Assembly (NCBI GenBank): GCA_964623885.1
Contig: CAZUVM010000148.1
Span: 20,391 to 84,390 of the forward strand
Length of the DNA stretch: 64,000 bases
Source of the DNA: CAZUVM01 sp964623885
GTDB taxonomy: Bacteria > Verrucomicrobiota > Verrucomicrobiia > Limisphaerales > UBA8199
Direction of reading: 5' to 3'
Below are positions 35,039-43,227 of the stretch, in pieces. A program made the position numbers and the translations under genes. The notes under the pieces were generated by a model that had not been told where the DNA came from, made no database searches, and worked only from the letters and a program-made list of their open reading frames with translations. How positions within the stretch are numbered: the stretch's first letter is position 1; each line of letters starts with the position of its first letter.

Positions 35039-35042
35039 GCCG

Positions 35043-35345
35043 CTATGCCGCGGCAGCGTGCATCGTCTGCGCCGCCTGCACCGTCTGCTCCATCGCCACG
35101 ACCGGGGCGGGTGCGTGCCGGATGCAATGATAAATGTAATCCTTGAGCTTTGCGCGGCGCATCTTCAGCTCTTCGATTTCCTGGTCGATAGCGAAATCGA
35201 TTTCTTCTTCGATGCGGTAGATTTCATCGTCAAGCCGATGATACTCGTCGAAGACGCTTCGAAAATGTTCGTTGGATCCCTTGAGGCGGCGAATGGTTTC
35301 ACGATGTTCCGGGAACTCTCTCAGGATCGGGTGATGCAAGTCCAT
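35043..35345 (-). CDS. DUF465/YdcH-like coiled-coil protein
   Basis: 100 residues. HPILREFPEHRETIRRL, then DEYHRLDDEIYRIEEEI and LKMRRAKLKDYIY match the short helical DUF465 (YdcH) family, predicted two-helix coiled coils of unknown function. The C-terminal 25 residues (PAPVVAMEQTVQAAQTMHAAAA) are an Ala-rich extension not usual for the family. It converges on typA, sharing the terminator hairpin. Confidence 0.72.
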   Translation of the reverse strand: MDLHHPILREFPEHRETIRRLKGSNEHFRSVFDEYHRLDDEIYRIEEEIDFAIDQEIEELKMRRAKLKDYIYHCIRHAPAPVVAMEQTVQAAQTMHAAAA

Positions 35346-35598
35346 TGGGACAATCTCCTATTTTGATTTTTGCTGGAGTCGGTTACTGCGAAGAACGGAA
35401 GAGGAAGACGGGAGGCAATCGAGTCGGGCGGGAGAAGCGGGCCGGTTCTGCCGGCGGGACCGGCGTTCGCGAGACCGGACGATGCGCTACGCTTCGTTTC
35501 CATTCGCGGTCCGCCAAACCGTGGTTCTGGCGAACCGTAATTATCCTAGCGCGGGTTTCGTCCCAGTAAAGCTTTTCTTTCGCGAAAGTCCAACTTTT

Positions 35599-37590
35599 TT
35601 AACCGCTTACCTCCATGCCGACCAGGCAGACATCGTCAGTGAAAGGTTGTTCGTTCGCGAAGTGGCGAACCTCGGCGAGCAACGCGTCGAACAGTTCGCC
35701 GGCAGGCAGATTGAGCCGCTGCTGGACCGCGCTGGTCAGGAGCGCAGACGTATAAAGGTCACCTTGCAGGTTGTGTGCCTCGATCAGGCCGTCGGTATAA
35801 AGAAAAACTGCGTCGTGCGGGCGAAGCAGCACCTCAGAGGTGTGGTAAACCGACCCTTCGGTCAGGCCGAGCGCGGGCTGGCTTTTGCCCGACGCGTTGA
35901 GCAACGGAACGATTTGGCTTGCATCGCGGCGCAGGTGCAGCGGCTTGGGGTGTCCCGCGTTGCTGTAGCGCAGGACCCGGGTCGCGCAGTCGGCTACCAG
36001 GTAGAACGCAGTGGTCAGCAGCGGTGTGCCGGTATGCTTTAGAATGGCGCAAAGATCATTATTCAGCTTGGTCAGGAAATCTCCCGGGCTCATTGCTACC
36101 GCTTTGAGTTCCTCGACTAATGCGCGAATCATGGCGGTCACCAGCGCCGAACGCACGCCATGACCCGCCACATCGCACAGAAACACTCCCGCTTGCGTCT
36201 CCGATAAGGGCGAAACCGTAAAGAAGTCGCCGCCCACACTGCCAGTCGGCAGGTAGCGATGAGTAAAGCGCAGCGCACTTTCCCCACCGGATGTTGCAGG
36301 GGCAAAAGTCGGATACTGCTGCGGCAGCATGGTGAGCTGGATCTCCCGCGCCATCTTCAGGTCCTCTTCCATCTGGTCGTTCTTGGCGCGTAGCTCGCGG
36401 CGGCTCTCGTTCAAAGCCGCGTTGGTCCGCCGGATTTTCTCTTCTGCCATCCGTTGCTGGGTGATGTCCCAGAAGATCCCCTGCAGACCGATGGTCCGGC
36501 CGTCCTCTCGGAGCGGAGTTTTCACCACTTGCACGTAGGTTTTGCCGCAACCGGGCGCCTGGTGTTCCTCAACGGTCTCAAACGGCTTGCCGGTTTCGAG
36601 TACGCGCCGGTCGTCCCGCTGATATTTTTCAGCCAGCGCCGCCGGGAAGAAATCGAAATCACTTTTGCCGACAATTTCCTCGAGGGATCGGCCCAGGGTC
36701 TGGCAGAAGTGCTGATTGGCAAAGGTGAAACGGCCTTCGGGGTTTTTGCGAAAGATATTCTGCGGAAGCGTTTCGACCAGGGAATGATAAAGCGCCTCCG
36801 AATGGCGCAGTTTCTCTTCTGCTTGCCGCCGCTGGGTGATGTCTTCGACCGTGCCCTCATAATACAACAGCCGCCCGCTCGTATCCCGCACGGCGCGGCA
36901 GTTTTCCGAAATCCAAATAATACTGCCGTCTTTCCGGTGCACTTGCGACTCGAACCCGCTGATCACATCCTCTTCCTGCATCAAACGGATGAACTGATCG
37001 CGCCGCCCATCCTCGAGGTAGAGCTTGCGGCTAATGTCGGTAAGGCTATGTCTCAGGTCTTCCGGGGAGTCGTAACCATAAATTCGAGCGAGCGCGGCGT
37101 TGGCCATCAGGTACCGGCCTTCCGGTGTGGTTTGGAAAATGCCCTCCATCAGGTGGTCGAACACGCTGTGGTACTTTTCCTCGGCTTCGAGCAAGGCGCG
37201 GTCGGTGCGGTGTCGCTCGATCGCATAACGGATTGAACGCTCTAGCCATCCCGGCGTCAATTGGCCTTTAACCAGGTAATCGTGCGCCCCGGCATGGACG
37301 GCCTCAAGAGCGATTGTCTCATCATCCGAGTCCCCCGCCACTAAAATGGGTAATTGCGGCGCCCCCGCCCGCAGCAGCGAAACGTTAGCCAAGCCGGCCC
37401 CATCCGGCAGTGACATGTCCATCACGCATACGTCGAAATTGGTGCCCACCAGCGCATTCAGGCCCCGGCGCAGGTTCTCCACGGGCAGGATTTCTGCGGT
37501 CACGTCGCGCGCCTGACAAAGCATTTCCCCGACATACCGGGCGAACCCGGGGTCATGCTCGATAAGAAGCACCTTCAGTTTGTCCTGCAT
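35599..37590 (-). CDS. REC-PAS-PAS-PP2C (RsbU/SpoIIE-type) serine phosphatase
   Basis: 663-residue signalling protein, predicted cytoplasmic. Receiver domain at 1-125 with the phospho-acceptor Asp about 58 in VCVMDMSLPDG, two PAS/PAC domains (about 155-280, with YYEGTVEDITQRR, and about 290-405, with GIFWDITQQRM), a coiled coil (about 405-440) and a PPM/SpoIIE phosphatase domain (about 455-660) with SVGGDFFTVSPL, LCDVAGHGVRSALV and EQPFTDDVCLVGM. Such phosphatases typically dephosphorylate an anti-sigma-factor antagonist; no STAS antagonist or anti-sigma kinase lies next to it. ATG 37590 (MQDKLKVLLIEHDPG) starts the receiver strand; the frame to 37659 adds nothing domain-like. Confidence 0.9.
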   Translation of the reverse strand: MQDKLKVLLIEHDPGFARYVGEMLCQARDVTAEILPVENLRRGLNALVGTNFDVCVMDMSLPDGAGLANVSLLRAGAPQLPILVAGDSDDETIALEAVHAGAHDYLVKGQLTPGWLERSIRYAIERHRTDRALLEAEEKYHSVFDHLMEGIFQTTPEGRYLMANAALARIYGYDSPEDLRHSLTDISRKLYLEDGRRDQFIRLMQEEDVISGFESQVHRKDGSIIWISENCRAVRDTSGRLLYYEGTVEDITQRRQAEEKLRHSEALYHSLVETLPQNIFRKNPEGRFTFANQHFCQTLGRSLEEIVGKSDFDFFPAALAEKYQRDDRRVLETGKPFETVEEHQAPGCGKTYVQVVKTPLREDGRTIGLQGIFWDITQQRMAEEKIRRTNAALNESRRELRAKNDQMEEDLKMAREIQLTMLPQQYPTFAPATSGGESALRFTHRYLPTGSVGGDFFTVSPLSETQAGVFLCDVAGHGVRSALVTAMIRALVEELKAVAMSPGDFLTKLNNDLCAILKHTGTPLLTTAFYLVADCATRVLRYSNAGHPKPLHLRRDASQIVPLLNASGKSQPALGLTEGSVYHTSEVLLRPHDAVFLYTDGLIEAHNLQGDLYTSALLTSAVQQRLNLPAGELFDALLAEVRHFANEQPFTDDVCLVGMEVSG

Positions 37591-37748
37591 AACAACGGCA
37601 TACAAACGATCCCCCGCAAAAACCGGCGGGGGTGGCCGGTGACCATGCTCGCATAACACCCGTTGATTGCAATCCGAAATAACCCCAGTGCAGCCTGACC
37701 AGCAAAGCGAGTCGCAGCAAATAGGATCCTTGCAGTCATTGCTGCTGC

Positions 37749-37789
37749 CGTCTCGCCCCTCTTGACGAGACGCCCCCAGCCATTATCAG
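37749..37789 (+). promoter_or_regulatory. Candidate clpB promoter overlapping a 7-bp inverted repeat
   Basis: CGTCTCG (37749-37755) and CGAGACG (37766-37772) form an inverted repeat with a 10-base centre. It overlaps TTGACG (37762-37767), which has TATCAG 16 bases further on (37784-37789), only 6 bases before the clpB ATG. If real, the transcript would be nearly leaderless; no ribosome-binding site is visible. Confidence 0.3.
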
Positions 37790-37795
37790 TACTCC

Positions 37796-40402
37796 ATGCA
37801 ACTGGAACGGTTGACGATCAAGTCCCAAGAGGCGTTGCAAGAGGCGCAGCGTATCGCGCAGGGTCATTCTCATCAGGAGGTTGATGGCGAACACCTGTTG
37901 CTCGCCCTGCTCAGCCAGGACGATAGCCTGATCCCCAATCTTCTCGAAAAAATCGGCATACCGCCTGCCAAACTCAGGCCGGACCTGGAACGTGAGCTCG
38001 CGCGGCGGCACAAAGTCCAGGGCACCAGTTCCGCCGACCTCTTCCTCAGCTCCAGTCTTAAGAAAGCGCTGGACGCTGCCCAGTCGGAGGCCGGCAAACT
38101 CAAAGACGATTACATCAGCAGCGAGCACTTGCTTTTGGGCTTGCTCGATGAGGCGGACCCTTCGCTCAAGAAGATTTTTCAAAATCATGGCGTCAAACGT
38201 GATCTGGTGTTGCGCGCACTGGCTGAACTCCGGGGCAACCAACGCGTAACTGACCCCAATCCCGAAGATAAGTTCCAGGCCCTCGATAAGTATGGACGCG
38301 ACCTTACCGCGCTGGCACGCCAGGGAAAAATCGACCCCGTGGTAGGCCGCGATGATGAAATCCGCCGGGTAATGCAAGTCCTGACCCGCCGCACGAAGAA
38401 TAACCCCGTGCTCATCGGCGAACCCGGGGTGGGCAAAACAGCAATCGCGGAAGGCCTCGCTCGGCGAATCGTGAGCGGGGACGTGCCCGAGACCCTCAAG
38501 AACAAGCGGTTAGTTGCAATGGATTTGAGCGCAATGATTGCCGGGGCCAAGTATCGGGGGGAATTCGAAGACCGCCTCAAAGCTTTCCTGAAAGAAATCG
38601 TGGCGAGTGAAGGCAAAATCATTCTTTTTATCGATGAATTACACACGCTGGTAGGCGCGGGCGCGGCGGAGGGCGCTACCGATGCGGCCAATATCATGAA
38701 ACCTCAGCTCGCGCGTGGCGAGTTGCGCGCCATCGGCGCCACGACGTTGGATGAATACCGCAAGCATATTGAAAAGGATCCCGCGCTCGAGCGCCGATTT
38801 CAGCCGGTCATGGTCGCCGAACCTTCAGTCGAAGCAACCATTGCGATCCTGCGCGGCCTTAAGGAACGCTACGAGGTGCATCACGGAGTCCGAATCCAGG
38901 ACGCCGCCCTGGTCGCTGCGGCCACGCTCTCCCATCGCTACATCACCGACCGGTTCCTGCCGGACAAGGCTATCGACCTGGTCGATGAAGCTGCCTCGCG
39001 CCTCCGAATGGAGCTCGATTCCATGCCGACGGAAATCGATCAGTTGGAACGACAGATTCAGCAGCTCGAAATCGAACAAAACGCTCTCAAGAAAGAGAAA
39101 GACGAGGCTTCGCGCGAACGACTCAAAAAACTTGAAAAGGATCTGGCCAACTTCAAAGAAAGGTCAACCCAGCTCAAGGCACAATGGCAGAACGAAAAGG
39201 CGGCCATCAACGCGGTTAGCATTATCAACAGCCAGATCGAGCAGGCCAAGCTCGATCTCGAAAAGGCACAACGTCAAAACGATTTAAACCTGGCTTCCCA
39301 GATTCAATACGGACGATTGCCTGAATTGCAGAAAAAACTGGCCGACGCCGAAAAAAGCCTGCGCGAAAAACCAGCCAGCCAACGCCTGCTTCATCAGGAG
39401 GTCAGCGAAGAAGACATTGCGCGGGTCGTCGCTTCATGGACTGGAATTCCAGTCACGCGCATGCTCGAAACGGAGCGGCAGAAGCTCGTCAAAATGGAGG
39501 AGCGGCTGCAGCAGCGGGTAATTGGCCAAAAAGAGGCCATCGAAGCGGTGTCCAACGCCGTCCGCCGCTCCCGTAGCGGCCTCCAGGATCCGAATCGGCC
39601 CATCGGTTCTTTTATTTTTCTGGGTCCAACCGGCGTCGGCAAAACCGAGACCGCCCGCGCGCTGGCTGAGTTTCTCTTCGATGATGAGAGTGCCATGGTT
39701 CGCATTGATATGAGCGAATACATGGAAAAACACACGGTGGCGCGGCTGATTGGCGCGCCTCCCGGCTATGTTGGATTCGAAGAGGGTGGCCAATTGACCG
39801 AGGCGGTTCGCCGCCGCCCCTACAGCGTCGTGCTCTTCGATGAAATCGAAAAGGGCCACCACGATGTATTCAACGTCCTGCTCCAGATTCTGGATGATGG
39901 GCGGCTCACCGACGGCCAGGGCCGCACCGTCGATTTCAAGAACACCATCATCATCATGACGAGCAATATCGGCTCGCCCATCATCCAGGAGTATTACAGC
40001 AGCGGCAAACTCGGCACCAAGGATCATGCTGAAATGGAGCGCCTCGTCCGCACCGAGCTGCGCTCGCACTTCCGCCCCGAGTTCCTCAATCGCGTCGATG
40101 ACATCATCATTTTCCACAGTCTCGACGAGAAGCAAATCACGCACATCGTCGATCTACAACTCGAGCGCCTTGATAAGCGTCTGGCCCAGCAGCAACTCAG
40201 CCTCGAAGTGGATCGCTCTGCCAAACAGCTTATTGCCAAAGAGGGTTATGACCCGCAGTTCGGTGCCCGTCCCTTGAAACGCGCGATCCAGGATCTGTTG
40301 CTGGATCCGTTGGCCACCAAGCTCCTGGTCGGCGATTTCAAACCCGGCGACCGGATCAAAGTCGCCGCGCACGACGGGGAGTTGGTGCTCGAGAAGAAGT
40401 GA
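37796..40402 (+). CDS. clpB: ATP-dependent disaggregase ClpB
   Basis: 868 residues. Hexameric AAA+ chaperone that extracts polypeptides from aggregates together with DnaK. Clp-N repeat region (1-145, with HEVDGEHLLLALL-like and SSEHLLLGLL segments), first AAA+ with GEPGVGKT (about 206-213), the middle coiled-coil M domain (about 410-530) that distinguishes ClpB from ClpA/C, second AAA+ with GPTGVGKT (about 609-616) and a C-terminal D2-small domain. The start is the ATG at 37796; no SD is visible. It is flanked by the divergent phosphatase gene. Confidence 0.97.
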   Translation: MQLERLTIKSQEALQEAQRIAQGHSHQEVDGEHLLLALLSQDDSLIPNLLEKIGIPPAKLRPDLERELARRHKVQGTSSADLFLSSSLKKALDAAQSEAGKLKDDYISSEHLLLGLLDEADPSLKKIFQNHGVKRDLVLRALAELRGNQRVTDPNPEDKFQALDKYGRDLTALARQGKIDPVVGRDDEIRRVMQVLTRRTKNNPVLIGEPGVGKTAIAEGLARRIVSGDVPETLKNKRLVAMDLSAMIAGAKYRGEFEDRLKAFLKEIVASEGKIILFIDELHTLVGAGAAEGATDAANIMKPQLARGELRAIGATTLDEYRKHIEKDPALERRFQPVMVAEPSVEATIAILRGLKERYEVHHGVRIQDAALVAAATLSHRYITDRFLPDKAIDLVDEAASRLRMELDSMPTEIDQLERQIQQLEIEQNALKKEKDEASRERLKKLEKDLANFKERSTQLKAQWQNEKAAINAVSIINSQIEQAKLDLEKAQRQNDLNLASQIQYGRLPELQKKLADAEKSLREKPASQRLLHQEVSEEDIARVVASWTGIPVTRMLETERQKLVKMEERLQQRVIGQKEAIEAVSNAVRRSRSGLQDPNRPIGSFIFLGPTGVGKTETARALAEFLFDDESAMVRIDMSEYMEKHTVARLIGAPPGYVGFEEGGQLTEAVRRRPYSVVLFDEIEKGHHDVFNVLLQILDDGRLTDGQGRTVDFKNTIIIMTSNIGSPIIQEYYSSGKLGTKDHAEMERLVRTELRSHFRPEFLNRVDDIIIFHSLDEKQITHIVDLQLERLDKRLAQQQLSLEVDRSAKQLIAKEGYDPQFGARPLKRAIQDLLLDPLATKLLVGDFKPGDRIKVAAHDGELVLEKK

Positions 40403-40430
40403 TCGTCGAAACCGGTTCTCACTTTACCGA

Positions 40431-40464
40431 ATGCTGCAATTCCGGTTGAATATCGGTGCAGCAT
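40431..40464 (+). promoter_or_regulatory. Hairpin overlapping the MFS start codon
   Basis: ATGCTGCA (40431-40438) pairs perfectly with TGCAGCAT (40457-40464), and CCG (40442-40444) with CGG (40454-40456). The 3' arm includes the first two bases of the ATG at 40463. No Shine-Dalgarno sequence is visible. Confidence 0.4.
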
Positions 40465-41971
40465 GACCACAGCCACTCCTGGCGCGCCACTGCCCGTGGA
40501 GAGTGAACCCTCTGCTTTCGCGCGGTTCCTCAGCCGTTTTACCGTGCTTAAAGGCGCGATGCGCGAGCTGTGGATTGCTTTGGCGGTGAAGTTCGTCGCG
40601 ACGGCTGCCTACGCGATCACGAATTGGACGCTCGTGCTGTGGCTTTCCGCGGATTTGGGCTATAGCGACACGCAAGCAAGTTTGCTGGCGTTCGCCTGGT
40701 CGGTCGGCATCACCGCTATCAGCCTGGTAGTAGGACCTTTGACGGACGTCCTTGGTTTCCGCAAGACGTTTTTCCTCGGCGTTTGGATTTGCGTCTTAGC
40801 CCGCGCCGTTATGGCGGCATGCAGCCTCAAATGGCTGGCCCTGGCGGCAGGAGTCTTTCCGCTGGCGATCGGTGAGGCGCTGGGCATTCCCGTTCTCGTG
40901 GCTTCGTTCCGCACCTACTCGACCACTCGCCAGCGCTCCATCGCATTCTCCATCTCCTATGCGATGATGAACCTCGGTTTCTTCGTCGCCCAGTACCTCT
41001 TCGACGTGATCCGCAAGCAAATGGGAGAATACGGCCATTTGGTGATACCAGGCGTAGGCCTGCAGGTATCGACGTACCGAACTCTATTTGTGATAAGCTT
41101 TGCGCTCGAGGTGCTGCTGCTGCCGATGCTTTGGTTTATACGCGAGGGCGCAGCAGCCACTGACCAGGGTGTGACGTTCTCCCCGCCTCGACTTCGCGCC
41201 GCGTCCAGCGGGCAAACCTGGACTGCGATGCAGTCTCTCCGCGAAGGTGCGGAACAGACCTGGCGCGGCCTTGCTCAACTCGTTCGCTATCCTGGTTTCT
41301 ACCGGCTGATAGGTTTTCTTGTTCTCATCGCCTTTGTCAAAATCATCTACAAGGAAATTGATTATGTTTTCCCCAAGTTTGGCATTCGCGAATTAGGCGG
41401 CGGGGCGCCGGTCGGGAAATTGGCAGGTATTAATAACATTCTTATCATTTTTCTCGCGCCGCTGGTTGGCGCATTGACCCTGCGGTTCTCGGCTTACCGG
41501 ATGGTAATTGTCGGCGGGATTATTTCGGCTGGATCAGTCTTTCTGATGGCGCTGCCGCCCGCCTGGTTCCAGCCTCTGGCGGATGGTTTCATTGGGAATA
41601 TACTCGGTCACGATTACCTCCAACTGGAGGGACCTATCCATCCCTACTACGTCATGTTCGCCCTGTTCATGGCGCTGCTTTCTTTAGGCGAGGCCTTTTA
41701 TTCGCCTCGCGTTTATGAGTACGCAGCTGCCATTGCGCCAAAAGGACAGGAAGCTTCCTATGGAGCGCTGTCGTACGTGCCGCTTCTTTTGGCGAAGGTG
41801 TTTGTGCTCTCTTCCGCGGGATCATTGCTGGAGCATTACTGCCCGGAGCACGGTGTTCGCCACTCAAGCACGCTGTGGTTGATTATCGCGCTGGCCGCGA
41901 CTGTCGCACCTCTCGGCTTGATTTTCCTCGGCCGCTACATCCGGGTTCGCGAGGCCGGCCGCGAGGAGTGA
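40463..41971 (+). CDS. Major facilitator superfamily transporter
   Basis: 502 residues with about twelve hydrophobic segments. The loop between helices 2 and 3 reads GPLTDVLGFRKTF, the MFS signature region (GxxxDRxGRR-like). A long polar segment near the middle (residues about 230-265) separates the two halves, as usual, and VGKLAGINNILIIFLAPLVGALT follows. The cargo is not evident; peptides, nucleosides or drugs are all possible. The start codon is embedded in a hairpin. Confidence 0.85.
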   Translation: MTTATPGAPLPVESEPSAFARFLSRFTVLKGAMRELWIALAVKFVATAAYAITNWTLVLWLSADLGYSDTQASLLAFAWSVGITAISLVVGPLTDVLGFRKTFFLGVWICVLARAVMAACSLKWLALAAGVFPLAIGEALGIPVLVASFRTYSTTRQRSIAFSISYAMMNLGFFVAQYLFDVIRKQMGEYGHLVIPGVGLQVSTYRTLFVISFALEVLLLPMLWFIREGAAATDQGVTFSPPRLRAASSGQTWTAMQSLREGAEQTWRGLAQLVRYPGFYRLIGFLVLIAFVKIIYKEIDYVFPKFGIRELGGGAPVGKLAGINNILIIFLAPLVGALTLRFSAYRMVIVGGIISAGSVFLMALPPAWFQPLADGFIGNILGHDYLQLEGPIHPYYVMFALFMALLSLGEAFYSPRVYEYAAAIAPKGQEASYGALSYVPLLLAKVFVLSSAGSLLEHYCPEHGVRHSSTLWLIIALAATVAPLGLIFLGRYIRVREAGREE

Positions 41972-42039
41972 CCTATTGCCGGCGTGCCATTCAGCCAAAA
42001 GACGAGCGCCGTGTCGCCAGCAAATGGCGAATGAGATTT

Positions 42040-42065
42040 GGGACGCCGGGGACGGCGTCCCTACC
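42040..42065. repeat. GGGACGCC palindrome (family B), intergenic
   Basis: GGGACGCCG (42040-42048), loop GGGA, CGGCGTCCC (42053-42061), then TACC. Best-preserved copy of the family in the window. Confidence 0.85.
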
Positions 42066-42118
42066 GTCGGCTTCCTTTTATATTGGACCACCGCACTTAT
42101 CCATGCGATAGGTCAAGT

Positions 42119-42340
42119 ATGAGAACGCTGCTCCTGCTGGTTTGCTGGTGCGTCCTTTTTCTCTTATGCTGGCCGCTCGCGCTGCTGGTGCTCGTTCTCT
42201 TCCCGCTGGTCTGGCTTGTTTCAATACCGTTCCGACTTGTGGGAATTACAGTCGGCGCGGCTTTCGCATTGCTCCGTGCTGTATTGTTCCTGCCCGCGCG
42301 TTTGCTCGGTCACGGAAGCTGCCGCTGTAAAGGATGCTGA
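42119..42340 (+). CDS. Small hydrophobic membrane protein, unknown
   Basis: 73 residues starting MRTLLLLVCWCVLFLLCWPLA, with two to three hydrophobic stretches and a Cys-rich polar end (GHGSCRCKGC). I do not recognise a named family. The frame upstream to 42038 is repeat-derived, so ATG 42119 is taken. The run of hydrophobic codons and the clean end argue that it is real, but no homology is claimed. Confidence 0.55.
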   Translation: MRTLLLLVCWCVLFLLCWPLALLVLVLFPLVWLVSIPFRLVGITVGAAFALLRAVLFLPARLLGHGSCRCKGC

Positions 42341-42380
42341 GCAGAGATCGCTCAGCGGCACGCGGGAAGTTCAACCCTTG

Positions 42381-43064
42381 TTACTTTTCCGGAGGCGGAT
42401 GAAACAACAGAGCCGCGTAAACATAAGCGACGCCTTCGCTAATCAGCCCCCGTACGCCGGCGCTATAATGCCACAAATGTGCCTCGTCAAAATCCCGGGC
42501 GTGCACCGCCGTAACCCCAACCTGGACACTTTTGCCTAACGCGCGCCGGAACATGAGGCGCGAGCGGCGAGCGTGCATCCCTTCGGTTACGAGGTGGACT
42601 CTAGTTGGCGTGACCCCGTGATCGCGGAACCAACGCCGCAGCGTCATGGCGGAGGTGTAGGTCCGGTCCTGAGCCACAAATGGCGCGGGCACCGATTGCA
42701 CGTCATTGGTGCTCAAGCCCAGCTTTTCAAGGATGGCAGCGCCACGCTCAGCATATGTTTTATATTCCACCAGCGGCGCCCCGAAATCTACCGGACCACC
42801 GGTCACATACACATGGTCGTAATGGTTGCGCTTGAATTCTGCCACAACCATTTGCAGCGTGTAGTCCGGCGCCCAGCCTTCTACCACCATCACCCCACCC
42901 GGCAACGGCTCTGTCACCGCGAGGAACGAAGGGAGAGCACGAATCATCACCGTCACGAGCGAGCCCAATACCAGGACCAACGCCAGCCAACCCTTCCAGG
43001 TCGGCACCAGGCATTGCCGCCGCCGCACCAGGCCCCAGGCTTTTGTTTCTACTGTTTTATCCAA
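42381..43064 (-). CDS. YdcF/SanA-like DUF218 membrane protein
   Basis: 227 residues. One N-terminal transmembrane helix (GWLALVLVLGSLVTVMIRAL, residues about 25-45) is followed by a DUF218 domain: MVVEGWAPDYTLQMVVAEF, YVTGGPVDFG, TYTSAMTLRRWFRDHGV and VHLVTEGMHARRSRLMFRRAL. DUF218 proteins such as SanA and YdcF are linked to envelope integrity or vancomycin sensitivity, without a firm enzymatic activity. It converges on the preceding small membrane protein gene, with 40 bases between. Confidence 0.8.
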   Translation of the reverse strand: MDKTVETKAWGLVRRRQCLVPTWKGWLALVLVLGSLVTVMIRALPSFLAVTEPLPGGVMVVEGWAPDYTLQMVVAEFKRNHYDHVYVTGGPVDFGAPLVEYKTYAERGAAILEKLGLSTNDVQSVPAPFVAQDRTYTSAMTLRRWFRDHGVTPTRVHLVTEGMHARRSRLMFRRALGKSVQVGVTAVHARDFDEAHLWHYSAGVRGLISEGVAYVYAALLFHPPPEK

Positions 43065-43186
43065 TCGGTGAGTTGATTCGTTCGCGTCAACTCGGCAGCG
43101 AATATGATTGTTAGGAAGGTGCGCCGGCGCAATTCAAATCGGGAGGAGTGACTAGTGACTCATTCACGTGTGATAGCAGAAGATCA

Positions 43187-43211
43187 GGGACGCCGGGATG
43201 GCGTCCCTACC
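43187..43211. repeat. GGGACGCC palindrome (family B), intergenic
   Basis: GGGACGCC (43187-43194), loop, GGCGTCCC (43200-43207), TACC. Lies just after the end of the GH3 gene (minus strand). Confidence 0.8.
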
Positions 43212-43227
43212 GATTTCGCCGCGGTGC

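Noticed and set aside
35570..35600. CTTTCGCGAAAG palindrome as a terminator of the phosphatase gene
   Set aside because: The arms meet with no room for a loop, and the T-run lies on the wrong side for the minus-strand gene.
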